Assembly (NCBI RefSeq): GCF_003355475.1 | Contig: NZ_CP031356.1 | Location: forward strand, 806,001-870,000 | Direction: 5' to 3' | From: Brachybacterium saurashtrense | GTDB lineage: Bacteria; Actinomycetota; Actinomycetes; Actinomycetales; Dermabacteraceae | Length of the DNA stretch: 64,000 bases | Shown here: positions 19,646 through 31,188 of the stretch, piece after piece | Numbering within the stretch: position 1 is the stretch's first letter | How the letters are laid out: every line of letters starts with the position of its first letter | Notes under the pieces: generated by a model | The model's database searches: none | What the model was told of the DNA's origin: nothing | Seen by the model: the letters and a program-made list of their open reading frames with translations, nothing else | Position numbers and translations under genes: made by a program

Positions 19646-21130
19646 TCAGGTGTGGATCAGGCCCAGCGCATCGGCGGTGCGCTCCAGGGTGCGGTGCGCC
19701 TCGGCCCGGTCCTCGGAGAGCGAGCGCCCCCAGCTGGGCACCATCTGCGTGAGCATCGGCCGCCAGGCCTCGATCCGCTGCGGGAACATCCGCTCCAGCA
19801 TGCCCAGCATGATGCTGGTGGCCGTGGACGCGCCGGGGGAGGCGCCGAGCATGCCGCCGATGGAGCCGTCGGCCGCGGTGATCAGCTGGGTGCCGAACTG
19901 CAGCACGCCGTGCTTCACGGCGTCCGGGGCGATCACCTGCACGCGCTGCCCGGCGGTGACCTCCTCCCAGTCCGACTCCCGCGCCGCGGGCATGTACTCC
20001 AGCAGCGCCTCGAAGCGCTGGTGGCGGGTGGCCGCGAGCTGCGAGCCGAGGTACACCATGAGATCCAGGTTCGGGGGCGCCACGGCCATCATCTGGGTGA
20101 CGTTCGAGGGCTTCACCGACTCGAACAGATCCGTCCATCGACCGGTCTTGAGGAACTTCGGGGACCAGCCGGCGTACGGGCCGAACATCAGCGAGCGCTG
20201 CCCGCCCACGTAGCGCGTGTCGAGGTGCGGCACGCTCATCGGCGGCGCGCCCACGGCCGCCTTGCCGTACACCTTCGCGTCGTGGCGGGCGATGGTCTCC
20301 GGATCGGTGCACCGCAGCCACTGCCCGGAGATCGGGAAGCCGCCGAAGCCGCGGATCTCGTCGATCCCGGACTTCTGCAGCAGCGGCAGGGCGTACCCGC
20401 CGGCGCCGACGAACACGAACGGCGCGCGCACCACGCGCGTCGAGCCGTCGGCCGTGGAGCGTGCCATCACGCCCCAGTCCGTGCCCATGCGGCGCAGGTC
20501 CACCACCTCCGTGCCGGTGGAGACCGTGGTCCCGGCGCGGGAGGCGAAGGCGAGCATCTCGCGGGTGAGGGCGCCGAAGTCCACGTCGGTGCCGTCGGGG
20601 GAGCGGGTCGCGGCGATCGTCTCGGTGACCGGACGGCCCTCGGAGACCAGGGGAGCCCACTCGGCCAGCTGCGCATGCTCGGTGGAGAACTCCATCCGGT
20701 CGAACAGCGGGTTCGAGGCGAGCGCCTGGTGGCGCCGGCGCAGGTAGTCCACATTCTCCATGCCGTGCACGAAGCTCATGTGGGGCACGGTGTGGATGAA
20801 GGAGCTCGGGTCGCCGATGCGATCGTTCTCCACCAGGTGCGCCCAGAACTGGCGCGAGACCTGGAACTGCTCGTTGATCGAGATCGCCTTCGCGGGGCTC
20901 ACCGAGCCGTCCACGTCCTGGGGGGTGTAGTTCAGCTCGCACAGGGCGCTGTGGCCGGTCCCGGCGTTGTTCCAGGCGTCGCTGGACTCCGCGCCCAGCG
21001 AGTCGAGGCGCTCGAGCACCACGATGTCCCAGCTCGGCTCGAGCTCCGTGAGCATCGCCGCGAGCGTCGCGCTGGCGACCCCGCCGCCGATCAGCACCGC
21101 GTCTGCGCGGGTCACGTCCAGGTCTGGCAT
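19646..21130 (-). CDS. mqo: Malate:quinone oxidoreductase
   Basis: A 494-aa peripheral membrane flavoenzyme that oxidises malate to oxaloacetate and feeds electrons to the quinone pool. The N-terminal FAD motif is LIGGGVASATLAAML, followed by the conserved WNNAGTGHSALCELNYTP, FVHG, VFVGAGGYALPLLQKSGI and GASPGAST segments. The ATG at 21130 has a GGAGAG just upstream. It shares orientation with lutABC; both systems deliver electrons to quinones. Confidence 0.95.
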   Translation of the reverse strand: MPDLDVTRADAVLIGGGVASATLAAMLTELEPSWDIVVLERLDSLGAESSDAWNNAGTGHSALCELNYTPQDVDGSVSPAKAISINEQFQVSRQFWAHLVENDRIGDPSSFIHTVPHMSFVHGMENVDYLRRRHQALASNPLFDRMEFSTEHAQLAEWAPLVSEGRPVTETIAATRSPDGTDVDFGALTREMLAFASRAGTTVSTGTEVVDLRRMGTDWGVMARSTADGSTRVVRAPFVFVGAGGYALPLLQKSGIDEIRGFGGFPISGQWLRCTDPETIARHDAKVYGKAAVGAPPMSVPHLDTRYVGGQRSLMFGPYAGWSPKFLKTGRWTDLFESVKPSNVTQMMAVAPPNLDLMVYLGSQLAATRHQRFEALLEYMPAARESDWEEVTAGQRVQVIAPDAVKHGVLQFGTQLITAADGSIGGMLGASPGASTATSIMLGMLERMFPQRIEAWRPMLTQMVPSWGRSLSEDRAEAHRTLERTADALGLIHT

Positions 21131-21324
21131 GTCTCTCCGTTCCGGTGTGCACTTCTCGCCCGGCGGTGCGCGGTCCGGGCCCGGCCTCGGGCCCCGGCGT
21201 CCCCTGCGCATCGGCGGGCGGTCGTGCGTCCCAGCGTATCCCGTTCCGCCGGGGCGGGGACGCGCCGCCCGGGGCGATGGCGACTAGCCTCCCGCCGCCG
21301 CCCGATCGCTGATGGAATGGGGAC

Positions 21325-22761
21325 ATGGATCACGCACCGCGCGATGACGCGCAGACCTCCGCGCTCCCGATGTCCGATCCGGCCACGCCCGTCGGCCCGG
21401 CCGGCCCCGCCGGCCCCACCGGACCCATCGATGCGGCCGGCCCCGCCGATCCCGCCGAGGCATCGGGCCCGTCCGGGTGCGCGCCGCTGCGCCCCACCCC
21501 CGCGCAGCTGGCCTGGCAGCGCGACGGGCTCGGGGTGTTCTTCCACGTGGGCGTGAACACCTTCGCCGGGACGGAGTGGAGCGACGGCACCCTCTCCCCG
21601 GAGCTCTTCGACCCCTCGGACCTCGACACCGACGAGTGGGTGCGCACCGCGGCGCGGCTGGGGGCGCGGTACGTGGTGCTCACCGCCAAGCACCACGACG
21701 GCTTCTGCCTGTGGCCCACCGCGACCACCGACTACTCCGTCGCCTCCTCGCCGTGGAAGGGAGGCCGGGGGGACGTGGTGGGGGAGCTGGCCGCGTCCTG
21801 CGCCCGGTACGGGATGAAGCTGGGGCTGTACGCCTCGCCCTGGGACCGGCACGCGCCGCAGTACGAGGATCCCGCGGCCTATGACGAGTTCTATCTGGCC
21901 CAGCTGCGCGAGCTGCTCACCGACTACTGCCCCGTGCACGAGGTGTGGTTCGACGGGGCGGGATCCGCCGGCCGCGAGTACGCCTGGGACCGGATCGGTG
22001 CGCTCCTCGAGGAGCTCCAGCCGGAGGCGATGGTCTTCACCATGGGGCCGGCCACCATCCGCTGGATCGGCAACGAGGACGGCCTCGCCTCCGATCCGGT
22101 CGAGTACGTGACCACCTCCGCCGACCTGAACGCCTACGACGAGGACGTGCTCGAGACGGCCGCGCCCCGCTACCTCCCGCCCGAGTGCGACGTGTCCCTG
22201 CGCACCGGCTGGTTCTGGCACGAGGGCGAGGAGCCCAAGTCGCTCGCGCACCTGCTGGCGATCCACGACCGCTCGATCGGGCTGGGCGCGAACCTGCTGC
22301 TGAACATCCCGCCGGACCGGCGCGGGCGGATCGATCCCGCGGACGCCCGACGGGTCGAGGAGCTCGCCGTCGCGCTCGCGCGGCGCTTCGGCAGCCCCGT
22401 GCGGGCGCAGCTGGGGCCGGACGGCGCCCGGACGCACCTGGTGCTGCCCGAGGAGTCGGTGATCGACCACGTGGAGCTCGGGGAGTGCCTCGAGGACGGC
22501 CAGCGCGTCACCGCGCACCGGGTGCGCGCCCCCGACGGTGCGCTGCTCGCCGAGGGCGGGACGATCGGCGTGCGCCGGATCCACCGCCTGGCTGCGCCGG
22601 TCACCGCGCGCCGCCTGAGCGTCGAGCTGGAGGGCGAGGGCGCCGTGCTGGAACGGGCCTCCGTGCACCATGCGGCCGACGCCCCGGTCCCGGACCCGAC
22701 GATCACGTCGCGCGGGCGTCTGGAGCGCCCCGAGGACGACGCCCGCGGCACCGCCGACTGA
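21325..22761 (+). CDS. Alpha-L-fucosidase, GH29 family
   Basis: A 478-aa glycoside hydrolase. After a 50-residue Ala/Pro/Gly-rich N-terminal stretch, the GH29 barrel begins with LGVFFHVGVNTFAGTEW, then YVVLTAKHHDGFCLWPT, GLYASPWDRH and EVWFDGAGS, in which the Asp is the likely nucleophile. No secretion signal is obvious, so it may act on imported oligosaccharides. The start could instead be the internal ATG at 21370, since the first 15-50 residues are low complexity. It is divergent from mqo. Confidence 0.85.
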   Translation: MDHAPRDDAQTSALPMSDPATPVGPAGPAGPTGPIDAAGPADPAEASGPSGCAPLRPTPAQLAWQRDGLGVFFHVGVNTFAGTEWSDGTLSPELFDPSDLDTDEWVRTAARLGARYVVLTAKHHDGFCLWPTATTDYSVASSPWKGGRGDVVGELAASCARYGMKLGLYASPWDRHAPQYEDPAAYDEFYLAQLRELLTDYCPVHEVWFDGAGSAGREYAWDRIGALLEELQPEAMVFTMGPATIRWIGNEDGLASDPVEYVTTSADLNAYDEDVLETAAPRYLPPECDVSLRTGWFWHEGEEPKSLAHLLAIHDRSIGLGANLLLNIPPDRRGRIDPADARRVEELAVALARRFGSPVRAQLGPDGARTHLVLPEESVIDHVELGECLEDGQRVTAHRVRAPDGALLAEGGTIGVRRIHRLAAPVTARRLSVELEGEGAVLERASVHHAADAPVPDPTITSRGRLERPEDDARGTAD

Positions 22762-22901
22762 CCCGCGCGCCCTCCGACCGGCCCGCGGAGCCGCGTGATG
22801 GCCCATGGAGCCTCCGACCGGTCCGCGGGGCCGCCGGCCGGCGTGAGCCCGGCCCGCTGACCCTCCGGTCGGCCTGAGCACCGGGGCCGCCCGGACGCAC
22901 T

Positions 22902-22951
22902 GAGGGCCCCTCCCGCAGCGCCTCGACAGGCGGCGGCGGGGAGGGGTCCTC
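22902..22951. terminator. Hairpin between convergent fucosidase and DUF6458 genes
   Basis: GAGGGCCCCTCCCGC (22902-22916) pairs imperfectly with a G-rich arm ending at 22951 (GGGGAGGGGTCCTC), with a long loop between. It lies between two convergent genes, so it is a likely bidirectional terminator. Confidence 0.5.
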
Positions 22952-22969
22952 GGGCGGACGGGTCCGGTC

Positions 22970-23212
22970 TCAGACGCCCGCGGGAGGATCCCGGCGCTCG
23001 GAGACGGAGTGGCCGGGCGCGCTCTGCGTGTTCACCACGGTCTTGCGCGAGCGCAGCGCGAGCGCGAGGCCCACCAGGAACAGCACCACGCCGGCGACCA
23101 TGAGGATGGTGCCGAGCACGGTGGAGTCGACGCCGGGGAGGTCGAACTCGAGGGCGAAGCGCGAGATGGCTCCGAGGACGAAGAGGATGATGCCGCCGAC
23201 GATGGCGCCCAT
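22970..23212 (-). CDS. Small two-helix membrane protein, DUF6458-like
   Basis: An 80-aa protein with two membrane helices (about residues 2-22 and 33-53) separated by an acidic loop (FDLPGVDST) and followed by a basic RSRK stop-transfer and a polar tail. This pattern, with MGxIVGGIILFVLGAI at the start, matches the small actinobacterial DUF6458 family of unknown function. Confidence 0.7.
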   Translation of the reverse strand: MGAIVGGIILFVLGAISRFALEFDLPGVDSTVLGTILMVAGVVLFLVGLALALRSRKTVVNTQSAPGHSVSERRDPPAGV

Positions 23213-23376
23213 GGGGAACTCCTTGAGGAAAAGAGGGGCGTGCGGGTGAGCTGGCTCATGATAGTGGCGCGGAGATGCCGGGGCCCGCAGGCCGACCGAG
23301 GGGTCGGGACGGCGTGTCCGGCACGGGTCGCGACGGCCGGGCGTCGTCGCGGTCGGCGTCCCGGTGAGGTCACGAT

Positions 23377-23394
23377 GTCACGCCCGCGGCGAAC
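23377..23394 (+). promoter_or_regulatory. Possible ClgR-type operator upstream of clpC
   Basis: The segment ACGCCCGCGGCGAAC (23380-23394) resembles the ClgR consensus CGCYNANRGCG with one or two mismatches. ClgR activates clp genes in corynebacteria and streptomycetes. It lies about 70 bp before the clpC start. The match is modest in GC-rich DNA. Confidence 0.3.
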
Positions 23395-23460
23395 ACATCG
23401 GGAATCGGCGCCGGATCCGCGTACTCTCGATCCATCACCACCACCGGACGGGGGAGGACC

Positions 23461-26067
<2,607 letters not shown>

Positions 26068-26073
26068 GCGCCC

Positions 26074-26107
26074 GGGCCGGTCCTGCTCGAACGAGCAGGG
26101 CCGGCCC
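26074..26107 (+). terminator. clpC terminator hairpin
   Basis: A 16-bp stem with one G-U pair (26074-26089 against 26092-26107) and a two-base gap at the apex, beginning 7 nt after the clpC stop. No T-run follows, as is common for actinobacterial terminators. Confidence 0.7.
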
Positions 26108-26259
26108 TCTCGCTCCGCGGCACCTCTCCGGGGGCCGCGCGAGCGCCCCCGGAGCAGAGCACTTCCGCTCCGGACAACCGTCCCGACGCCCCTCGCCGCA
26201 CCGAGGGGGAACCCGCCCGTGCCGGGCGGGGAGAGCGGGGCCTTCCACGGAGAGGACGC

Positions 26260-27108
26260 ATGGGCGACACCATCGAATGGCTGCTGTCGCTGACAGGGCA
26301 GGCGGAGGAATGGATCCTCGGCGTCTCCGACGCCTGGTGGGTCCACCTCGTGGTCTACGTGTTCGCCGCCATGGACGGCTTCTTCCCCTCCGTGCCCAGC
26401 GAGTCGACGATCGTCACGCTCTCCTCGCTGTGGTCCAGCGCGGGCAGCCCCTCGATCATCCTCATCGGGCTCGCCGCCTGGATGGGTGCCTGGACCGGGG
26501 ACAACCTCGGCTACCTGATCGGCAGCAAGATCGGCTGGGAGCGATTCCGGTTCCTGCGCGAGGGCCGCGGCCGACGGGCCGTCGAGGCGGCGGATGCGGG
26601 CCTGCAGAAGCGCGCGCTGGTCTTCCTGATGACGGCCCGCTACATCCCCTTCGGCCGCACCGCCGTGAACCTGGTCGCCGGCGCCGTCCACTATCCGCAC
26701 CGCCACTTCTGGCCGCGTTCGCTGCTGTCCACCTTCGTGTGGGCGGTGTACTCGTGTGCGATCGGCGCGGTGGCGGGCGCCTGGTTCCAGGACCACCACC
26801 TCCTGGCCATCACCGTCGCGCTGATCGCGGCGGTGGTGATGGCCCTGCTGCTGGAGCGCGCGATCAGCGCCATGCACCGGATGCTGGACCGCCGCGCCGC
26901 ACGCCGTGCGGCCGAGGAGGCCTCGCGGGCCGCCGCGGCGTCTGCCGCTCCGACGGCGCCTGCTGCCTCGGAGGAGCCCGCCGCTCGGGCGGGTGCGGAG
27001 GTGCCCGCCGCTCCGGCGGCCGAGGAGCAGCCTGCCGCTCCGACGGTGCCGGTCGCGGGCACGCCGTCGCCGACCAGTCCCGACCGCAGTGAGGAGACCA
27101 CGGCATGA
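26260..27108 (+). CDS. DedA family membrane protein
   Basis: A 282-aa integral membrane protein of the DedA/SNARE-associated superfamily, members of which flip lipid carriers or phospholipids. The reentrant-type segment FFPSVPSESTIV, GDNLGYLIG and the conserved RYIPFGRTAVNLVAGA are present, with about five hydrophobic segments up to residue 205. The last 75 residues are an Ala/Pro/Glu-rich cytoplasmic tail that is not part of the family core. It overlaps the acetyltransferase start by 4 nt. Confidence 0.87.
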   Translation: MGDTIEWLLSLTGQAEEWILGVSDAWWVHLVVYVFAAMDGFFPSVPSESTIVTLSSLWSSAGSPSIILIGLAAWMGAWTGDNLGYLIGSKIGWERFRFLREGRGRRAVEAADAGLQKRALVFLMTARYIPFGRTAVNLVAGAVHYPHRHFWPRSLLSTFVWAVYSCAIGAVAGAWFQDHHLLAITVALIAAVVMALLLERAISAMHRMLDRRAARRAAEEASRAAAASAAPTAPAASEEPAARAGAEVPAAPAAEEQPAAPTVPVAGTPSPTSPDRSEETTA

Positions 27109-27617
27109 GCACCACCATCCGCCCCGCGCTCCCTGCCGACGTGCGCGGCATCAACCGCCTCGTCGAGCCGATGACCCACACCGGGATCCTGCTGGGCAAG
27201 GACCTCGTCTCCTACTACGAGTCCGTGCAGGAGTTCCTGGTCGCCTGTGACGATGACGGCCGTGTGGTGGGATGCGGCGCGCTGCACGTGATGTGGGAGG
27301 ACCTCGCCGAGGTGCGCACCCTCGCGGTCCACGACGACCTGCGCGGCACCGGCCTGGGGCACCGCCTGCTGGACGCCCTGCTCGAGCGGGCGCTGCACCT
27401 GGGACTGCAGCGGGTGTTCTGCCTGACCTTCGAGGTGGAGTTCTTCTCCCGCCACGGCTTCGAGGTGATGAGCGAGGAGGTGGACCCCGATGTGTACAAC
27501 CAGCTGCTGCGCTCCCCGGACGAGGGGATCGCGGAGTTCCTCGACCTCGCGCGGGTCAAGCCCAACACCCTCGGCAACACCAGGATGCTGAGGACCCTCC
27601 CCACGACGGACGACTGA
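27105..27617 (+). CDS. N-acetylglutamate synthase-like GNAT acetyltransferase
   Basis: A 170-aa GNAT protein of the short, kinase-domain-free ArgA type (amino-acid N-acetyltransferase, like mycobacterial Rv2747). The N-terminal IRPALPADVRGINRLVEPM and the acetyl-CoA loop DDLRGTGLGHRLLDALLE are clear; the C-terminal VKPNTLGNTRMLR is typical. It would acetylate glutamate or glutamine for arginine synthesis. Start overlaps the DedA stop. Confidence 0.8.
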   Translation: MSTTIRPALPADVRGINRLVEPMTHTGILLGKDLVSYYESVQEFLVACDDDGRVVGCGALHVMWEDLAEVRTLAVHDDLRGTGLGHRLLDALLERALHLGLQRVFCLTFEVEFFSRHGFEVMSEEVDPDVYNQLLRSPDEGIAEFLDLARVKPNTLGNTRMLRTLPTTDD

Positions 27618-27682
27618 GCGTCCGCTCGCGCCGTCGCGCCGTCGCGCAGTCGGGCAATCGAGCCGTCGCGCCGTCGTCGGGC

Positions 27683-28759
27683 TCAGGGGAGCCGCAGCCC
27701 CTCGCCCTCCCTGCCGCGCACGGCGAGCCCGTCGGCGAGCAGCGACTGCACGCAGCGGTGCACACGCGGGGCGTCCGTCGCGTCGAGAGTGAGGAGCGCG
27801 GCCTCGCCGGCCTCCCCGTCACGGCGCAGCAGCGCCATGATCTGCCCCCGCAGCTGCCGATCCGTGCCCTCGAAGGCCTGACGGCGCCGGGTGTCCTCCT
27901 CGGCGGCGGGGCGGCCCGCCGCGACCCAGGCGCAGCCCGCCGCGGCCAGCGGGCACTGGGCGCAGTCCGGTGAGCGGGCCGTGCAGACCAGGGCGCCGAG
28001 CTCCATCACCGCCTGGTTCCAGGCCACCGAGCGGGCCTCCTCGGCCGGCAGCGTCCGGGTGGCGAGGGAGCGCTCGGCGGCGGAGTAGGAACGATCGGGC
28101 AGGGCGCGGCCGCGCACCGCCCGGGCGAGGACGCGACGGATGTTGGTGTCCACCACCACCGCGCGGCGCCGATGGGCGAAGGCGGTGACGGCCGCGGCGG
28201 TGTACTCGCCGACCCCGGGCAGGGCACGCAGCGCCTCCTCCCCGTGCGGCACTCGCCCGCCGTGCTCGCGCACCAGGGCGCGGGCGCACTCCTGGAGGCG
28301 CAGGGCTCGTCGGGGATAGCCCAGCCGGTCCCAGCAGCGCAGCACCTCGGCGGTGGGGGCGTCGGCGAGATCCGCCGGCTCGGGCCAGCGGCGCATCCAC
28401 TCCTCCCACCGGGGCACAACCCGCACCACCGGGGTCTGCTGGAGCATCACCTCGGAGACCAGGATCGCCCAGGCGGAGACTCCCTCGTGCCGCCAGGGGA
28501 GGTCGCGGCCGTTCTGCCCGAACCAGGCGATCAGCGCGTCGACGGACTCGGCGCCGAGCGCCTCCGCCCGTCCGGGGCCCGCCCGCCGTGACGCCGCGCC
28601 GTGTGGCTCGGCGCTGCGTGATGCCGCATCGTGCGACCCTCCACGCTGCGACCTTCCACGCTGCGGCGGGGCCTCGTGCGGCGGGGCCGGGCATGCGTCG
28701 CGGGCCGGAGCCGCTGGGCTCCGGCCCGCGCCGGGAGTGGGTGCCGGGGCACCGTTCAT
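27683..28759 (-). CDS. mutY: A/G-specific adenine DNA glycosylase MutY
   Basis: Base-excision repair enzyme removing adenine opposite 8-oxoguanine. The catalytic core starts near residue 78 (ALIAWFGQNGRDLPWR), with catalytic Glu in SEVMLQQTPV, helix-hairpin-helix LPGVGEYTAAAV and catalytic Asp in VVDTNIRRVLAR. Four Fe-S Cys occur as C-x6-C-x2-C-x6-C (CTARSPDCAQCPLAAAGC); the last spacing is one longer than the usual x5. The MutT-like 8-oxoG domain is absent, giving a short C-terminus. The first 75 residues are a Pro/Arg/Ser-rich extension; the true start may lie further in. Confidence 0.88.
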   Translation of the reverse strand: MNGAPAPTPGAGRSPAAPARDACPAPPHEAPPQRGRSQRGGSHDAASRSAEPHGAASRRAGPGRAEALGAESVDALIAWFGQNGRDLPWRHEGVSAWAILVSEVMLQQTPVVRVVPRWEEWMRRWPEPADLADAPTAEVLRCWDRLGYPRRALRLQECARALVREHGGRVPHGEEALRALPGVGEYTAAAVTAFAHRRRAVVVDTNIRRVLARAVRGRALPDRSYSAAERSLATRTLPAEEARSVAWNQAVMELGALVCTARSPDCAQCPLAAAGCAWVAAGRPAAEEDTRRRQAFEGTDRQLRGQIMALLRRDGEAGEAALLTLDATDAPRVHRCVQSLLADGLAVRGREGEGLRLP

Positions 28760-28764
28760 GGCAG

Positions 28765-29193
28765 TCAGACCTGCGAGGTGGTACCGCCGGTCGTGCGCGA
28801 GTCGCGCTGGGCGAGGAGGGCGTCGCGGATCTCTGTGAGCAGCACGACGTCCTCGGGGGCGGCGGTCTCCTCCTCCTCGGGCAGGCCGCGGCGCTTGCGG
28901 TCCATCTTGCGCGCGGAGGTGATCGGGAGGACGAACACGAAGTAGACCACCGCTGCGGTGATCAGGAAGGCGATGACGGCGGAGAGGATCGCGCCGATGT
29001 CGACCGTGGTCGACTCGTTGGTGATCGTGAAGGCGAGGCCGTTGACGTTGCTGCCGCCGAAGACGTTGATGACGGGCTGGATCAGGTTGTCGACGAATGC
29101 GGTGATGAGCGCGGTGAACGCACTGCCGATGACGACACCGACGGCGAGGTCGATGACGTTGCCCTTCATGATGAAGTCCTTGAAGCCCTTCAT
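28765..29193 (-). CDS. mscL: Large-conductance mechanosensitive channel
   Basis: A 142-aa MscL: the N-terminal amphipathic helix MKGFKDFIMKGN, TM1 (VIDLAVGVVIGSAFTALI) and TM2 (AFLITAAVVYFVFVLPI), and a charged C-terminal helix. It forms a homopentamer that opens under membrane tension during osmotic downshock. It is 5 nt upstream of the mutY start codon, so mutY may be read from the same transcript. Confidence 0.95.
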   Translation of the reverse strand: MKGFKDFIMKGNVIDLAVGVVIGSAFTALITAFVDNLIQPVINVFGGSNVNGLAFTITNESTTVDIGAILSAVIAFLITAAVVYFVFVLPITSARKMDRKRRGLPEEEETAAPEDVVLLTEIRDALLAQRDSRTTGGTTSQV

Positions 29194-29265
29194 GGGTCAT
29201 CCTTACGAAGTCCGGGGAACGGGAGGGAGGGGCCGCGACAGCGGTCCGAGCAGGACTCTAGCGGA

Positions 29266-29898
29266 TCACGATCCGATCACGGAGACCATCACGTGCCCGG
29301 CGACGAGCGCGTGGGCGACATCGCTCGAGCGTTCCCGGGGCACGGCGACCACGGCCTCCGCGGCCGATGCGGGGGTGCCGAGCCCTCCCGCGGTGTCCGA
29401 TGAGGGGACGATCTCGATCACCTCGGCGGTGATCGCGCTGCGGGCCGGCTGTGTCGGATCCGCCGGGATCAGCTCGATCCCGGTGCCCGGCCGCAGGTGC
29501 GCGTGCAGCGAGTCCGGCACCGGCAGGGCCATGAGGACGGACCCCTCCGGGACCGCCGGACCGTCCTCGGACGTGAGCAGGTCGGGCAGCAGCGGCGTGC
29601 CGGGGGTGATGTCCACCCGGGCCGTGCGTCCCTGCACCTGGTCGGCCGCGGCGACGGCTCCCTCGGGCAGCAGCTGCCCGGAGACGTGCACGGTGCGCAG
29701 GTGCTCGGCCTCGAGCACCGTGCCGGCCGGGATCGCGACGTCCGCGACCAGCACGTCCGCCCCGCGCGTGGACGGCGGCAGCACGGCCGGCAGCAGCGCG
29801 ACGGTGAGCACCGCGACGGCGAGGAACGCCAGCAGTCGACGGCGGCGGCGCAGGGCACGTCGCCACAGGGGCAGGTGATGGTGGAGCCGGGAGAGCAT
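29266..29898 (-). CDS. SAF-domain protein (CpaB/RcpC-like)
   Basis: A 210-aa protein with an Arg-rich N-terminus, one membrane helix (about residues 22-43) and an extracytoplasmic SAF domain (VADVAIPAGTVLEAEHLRTVHV, DQVQGRTARVDITPGTPLL). SAF domains are found in CpaB pilus proteins and in stand-alone actinobacterial proteins next to fmdB and mscL, as here. No pilus genes are nearby, so pilus function is unlikely. Confidence 0.72.
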   Translation of the reverse strand: MLSRLHHHLPLWRRALRRRRRLLAFLAVAVLTVALLPAVLPPSTRGADVLVADVAIPAGTVLEAEHLRTVHVSGQLLPEGAVAAADQVQGRTARVDITPGTPLLPDLLTSEDGPAVPEGSVLMALPVPDSLHAHLRPGTGIELIPADPTQPARSAITAEVIEIVPSSDTAGGLGTPASAAEAVVAVPRERSSDVAHALVAGHVMVSVIGS

Positions 29899-30050
29899 GG
29901 CTCGACGCTAGAGCGGGGACGCGCACCTCGTCCCGACCGCACCGTGCGCGGTGCACGGAGGGCATGTGGGGAGGGGCAGTGCGGCGCGGGCCGGACGGTG
30001 CGCCGGTGCGGCGGGGCCCGGTGCCGGGCCCGCGACATGACCTCCGGACG

Positions 30051-30377
30051 TCAGGACGCGGCGGCCGCCGGCTGCGAGCTCGAGGCCGTGGAGTCGGAGC
30101 TCGGGGAGGCGGAGGTGCTGCTGCTCTCGGAGGAGCCGGTGCCGGAGCTGCTGCTCTCGGAGGAGGACGAGGAGGAGCTCGCGGTGGAGGCCCCCGCGGA
30201 GGAGGAGTCGGTGGAGTAGAAGCCCGGGCCCTTGAACACGATGCCCACGGAGTCGAACACCTTTCGCAGCGCGTCCTGGGTGCACTCGGGGCAGGTGCTC
30301 AGCGAGTCCTCGCTGAAGCTCTGGTACTGCTCGAAGCGGTGGGAGCAGTTCTTGCAGGCGTAGACGTACGTGGGCAC
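30051..30377 (-). CDS. FmdB-type zinc-ribbon protein
   Basis: A 108-aa protein with an N-terminal FmdB/CxxC_CXXC_SSSS zinc ribbon, MPTYVYACKNCSHRF...CPEC, followed by RKVFDSVGIVFKGPGFYSTDS. The remaining 45 residues are a Ser/Ala-rich disordered tail. The family is a putative regulatory or stress-linked protein of unknown role. Its position between a SAF protein and FTHF cyclo-ligase is conserved in actinobacteria. Confidence 0.85.
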   Translation of the reverse strand: MPTYVYACKNCSHRFEQYQSFSEDSLSTCPECTQDALRKVFDSVGIVFKGPGFYSTDSSSAGASTASSSSSSSESSSSGTGSSESSSTSASPSSDSTASSSQPAAAAS

Positions 30378-30448
30378 GCGGGTCCTCCGGGGTTCTCGAA
30401 GCGCTCGGCCGCACCGGCGGCCGAGCAGAGTCTACGACCGGCGAGGGC

Positions 30449-31111
30449 TCACGCGCGCGCGGACGTGACCAGCGAGACGAGCCCGTCTGCCGTGAGCACC
30501 TCGGGGATCGGCACGTCGTGCACGCCCCGGGGCAGGGTGCCGGCGGGCAGCAGCTCCTCGGGATGGACGACGGCCACCACCCGGGTGCCCGGGCCGAGGC
30601 CGTCGAGCGCGCGGTCGTAGTAGCCGGCGCCGTGCCCGATCCTGGTGCAGGAGCGGTCCACCGCCACCGCCGGGGCGAGCACCAGCACGGCGCTCTGCAG
30701 TGCGCGGGGCCCCAGCCGCTCCCCGGCGGGCTCCTTCCCGAAGCCGCGGCCGGGGGAGTCCTGGAAGGGCGTGCTCCCGTCCCAGACGATCCACTCGAGC
30801 TCGTCGCCGGCGGCGGCCGGGAACGCCAGGCGTGCCCCGGCCTCGACCAGCCGGCGCGCCAGCGGCAGCACGTCGGCCTCCGTCGGCGTGGGGTGGAAGG
30901 CCGCCACCAGAGGGGCCGGGTCGCCGCGCCGGCCGGCCTCCGCCGCCGCCTGCTCCACCTCGGCGAGGAGCGGTGCGGCGTGCTCGAGCAGACGCTCCGC
31001 CTCTCGGGCGCGCAGCGCCGCCCCGTCCTCGCCGTGGGAGCGCGCGGTGCGCGCGGCCCGCAGCTGCCGGCGCAGCGCCTGCTTGCGCGTGGTCGTGGTC
31101 TCGTCGTCCAT
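30449..31111 (-). CDS. 5-formyltetrahydrofolate cyclo-ligase family protein
   Basis: A 220-aa ATP-dependent enzyme converting 5-formyl-THF to 5,10-methenyl-THF, which recycles an inhibitory folate. The N-terminal basic KQALRRQLRAAR and the signature GHGAGYYDRAL are present, with VLVLAPAVAVD before it. It is divergent from the rimJ-like gene, leaving about 77 bp for promoters. Confidence 0.88.
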   Translation of the reverse strand: MDDETTTTRKQALRRQLRAARTARSHGEDGAALRAREAERLLEHAAPLLAEVEQAAAEAGRRGDPAPLVAAFHPTPTEADVLPLARRLVEAGARLAFPAAAGDELEWIVWDGSTPFQDSPGRGFGKEPAGERLGPRALQSAVLVLAPAVAVDRSCTRIGHGAGYYDRALDGLGPGTRVVAVVHPEELLPAGTLPRGVHDVPIPEVLTADGLVSLVTSARA

Positions 31112-31188
31112 CTGCTCAGCCTGGCACAGCGGCCGGTGCGGCGCGCCCCGCCCGCGGCACCGGCGGCGGGCGCGTCTACGATGACGCG

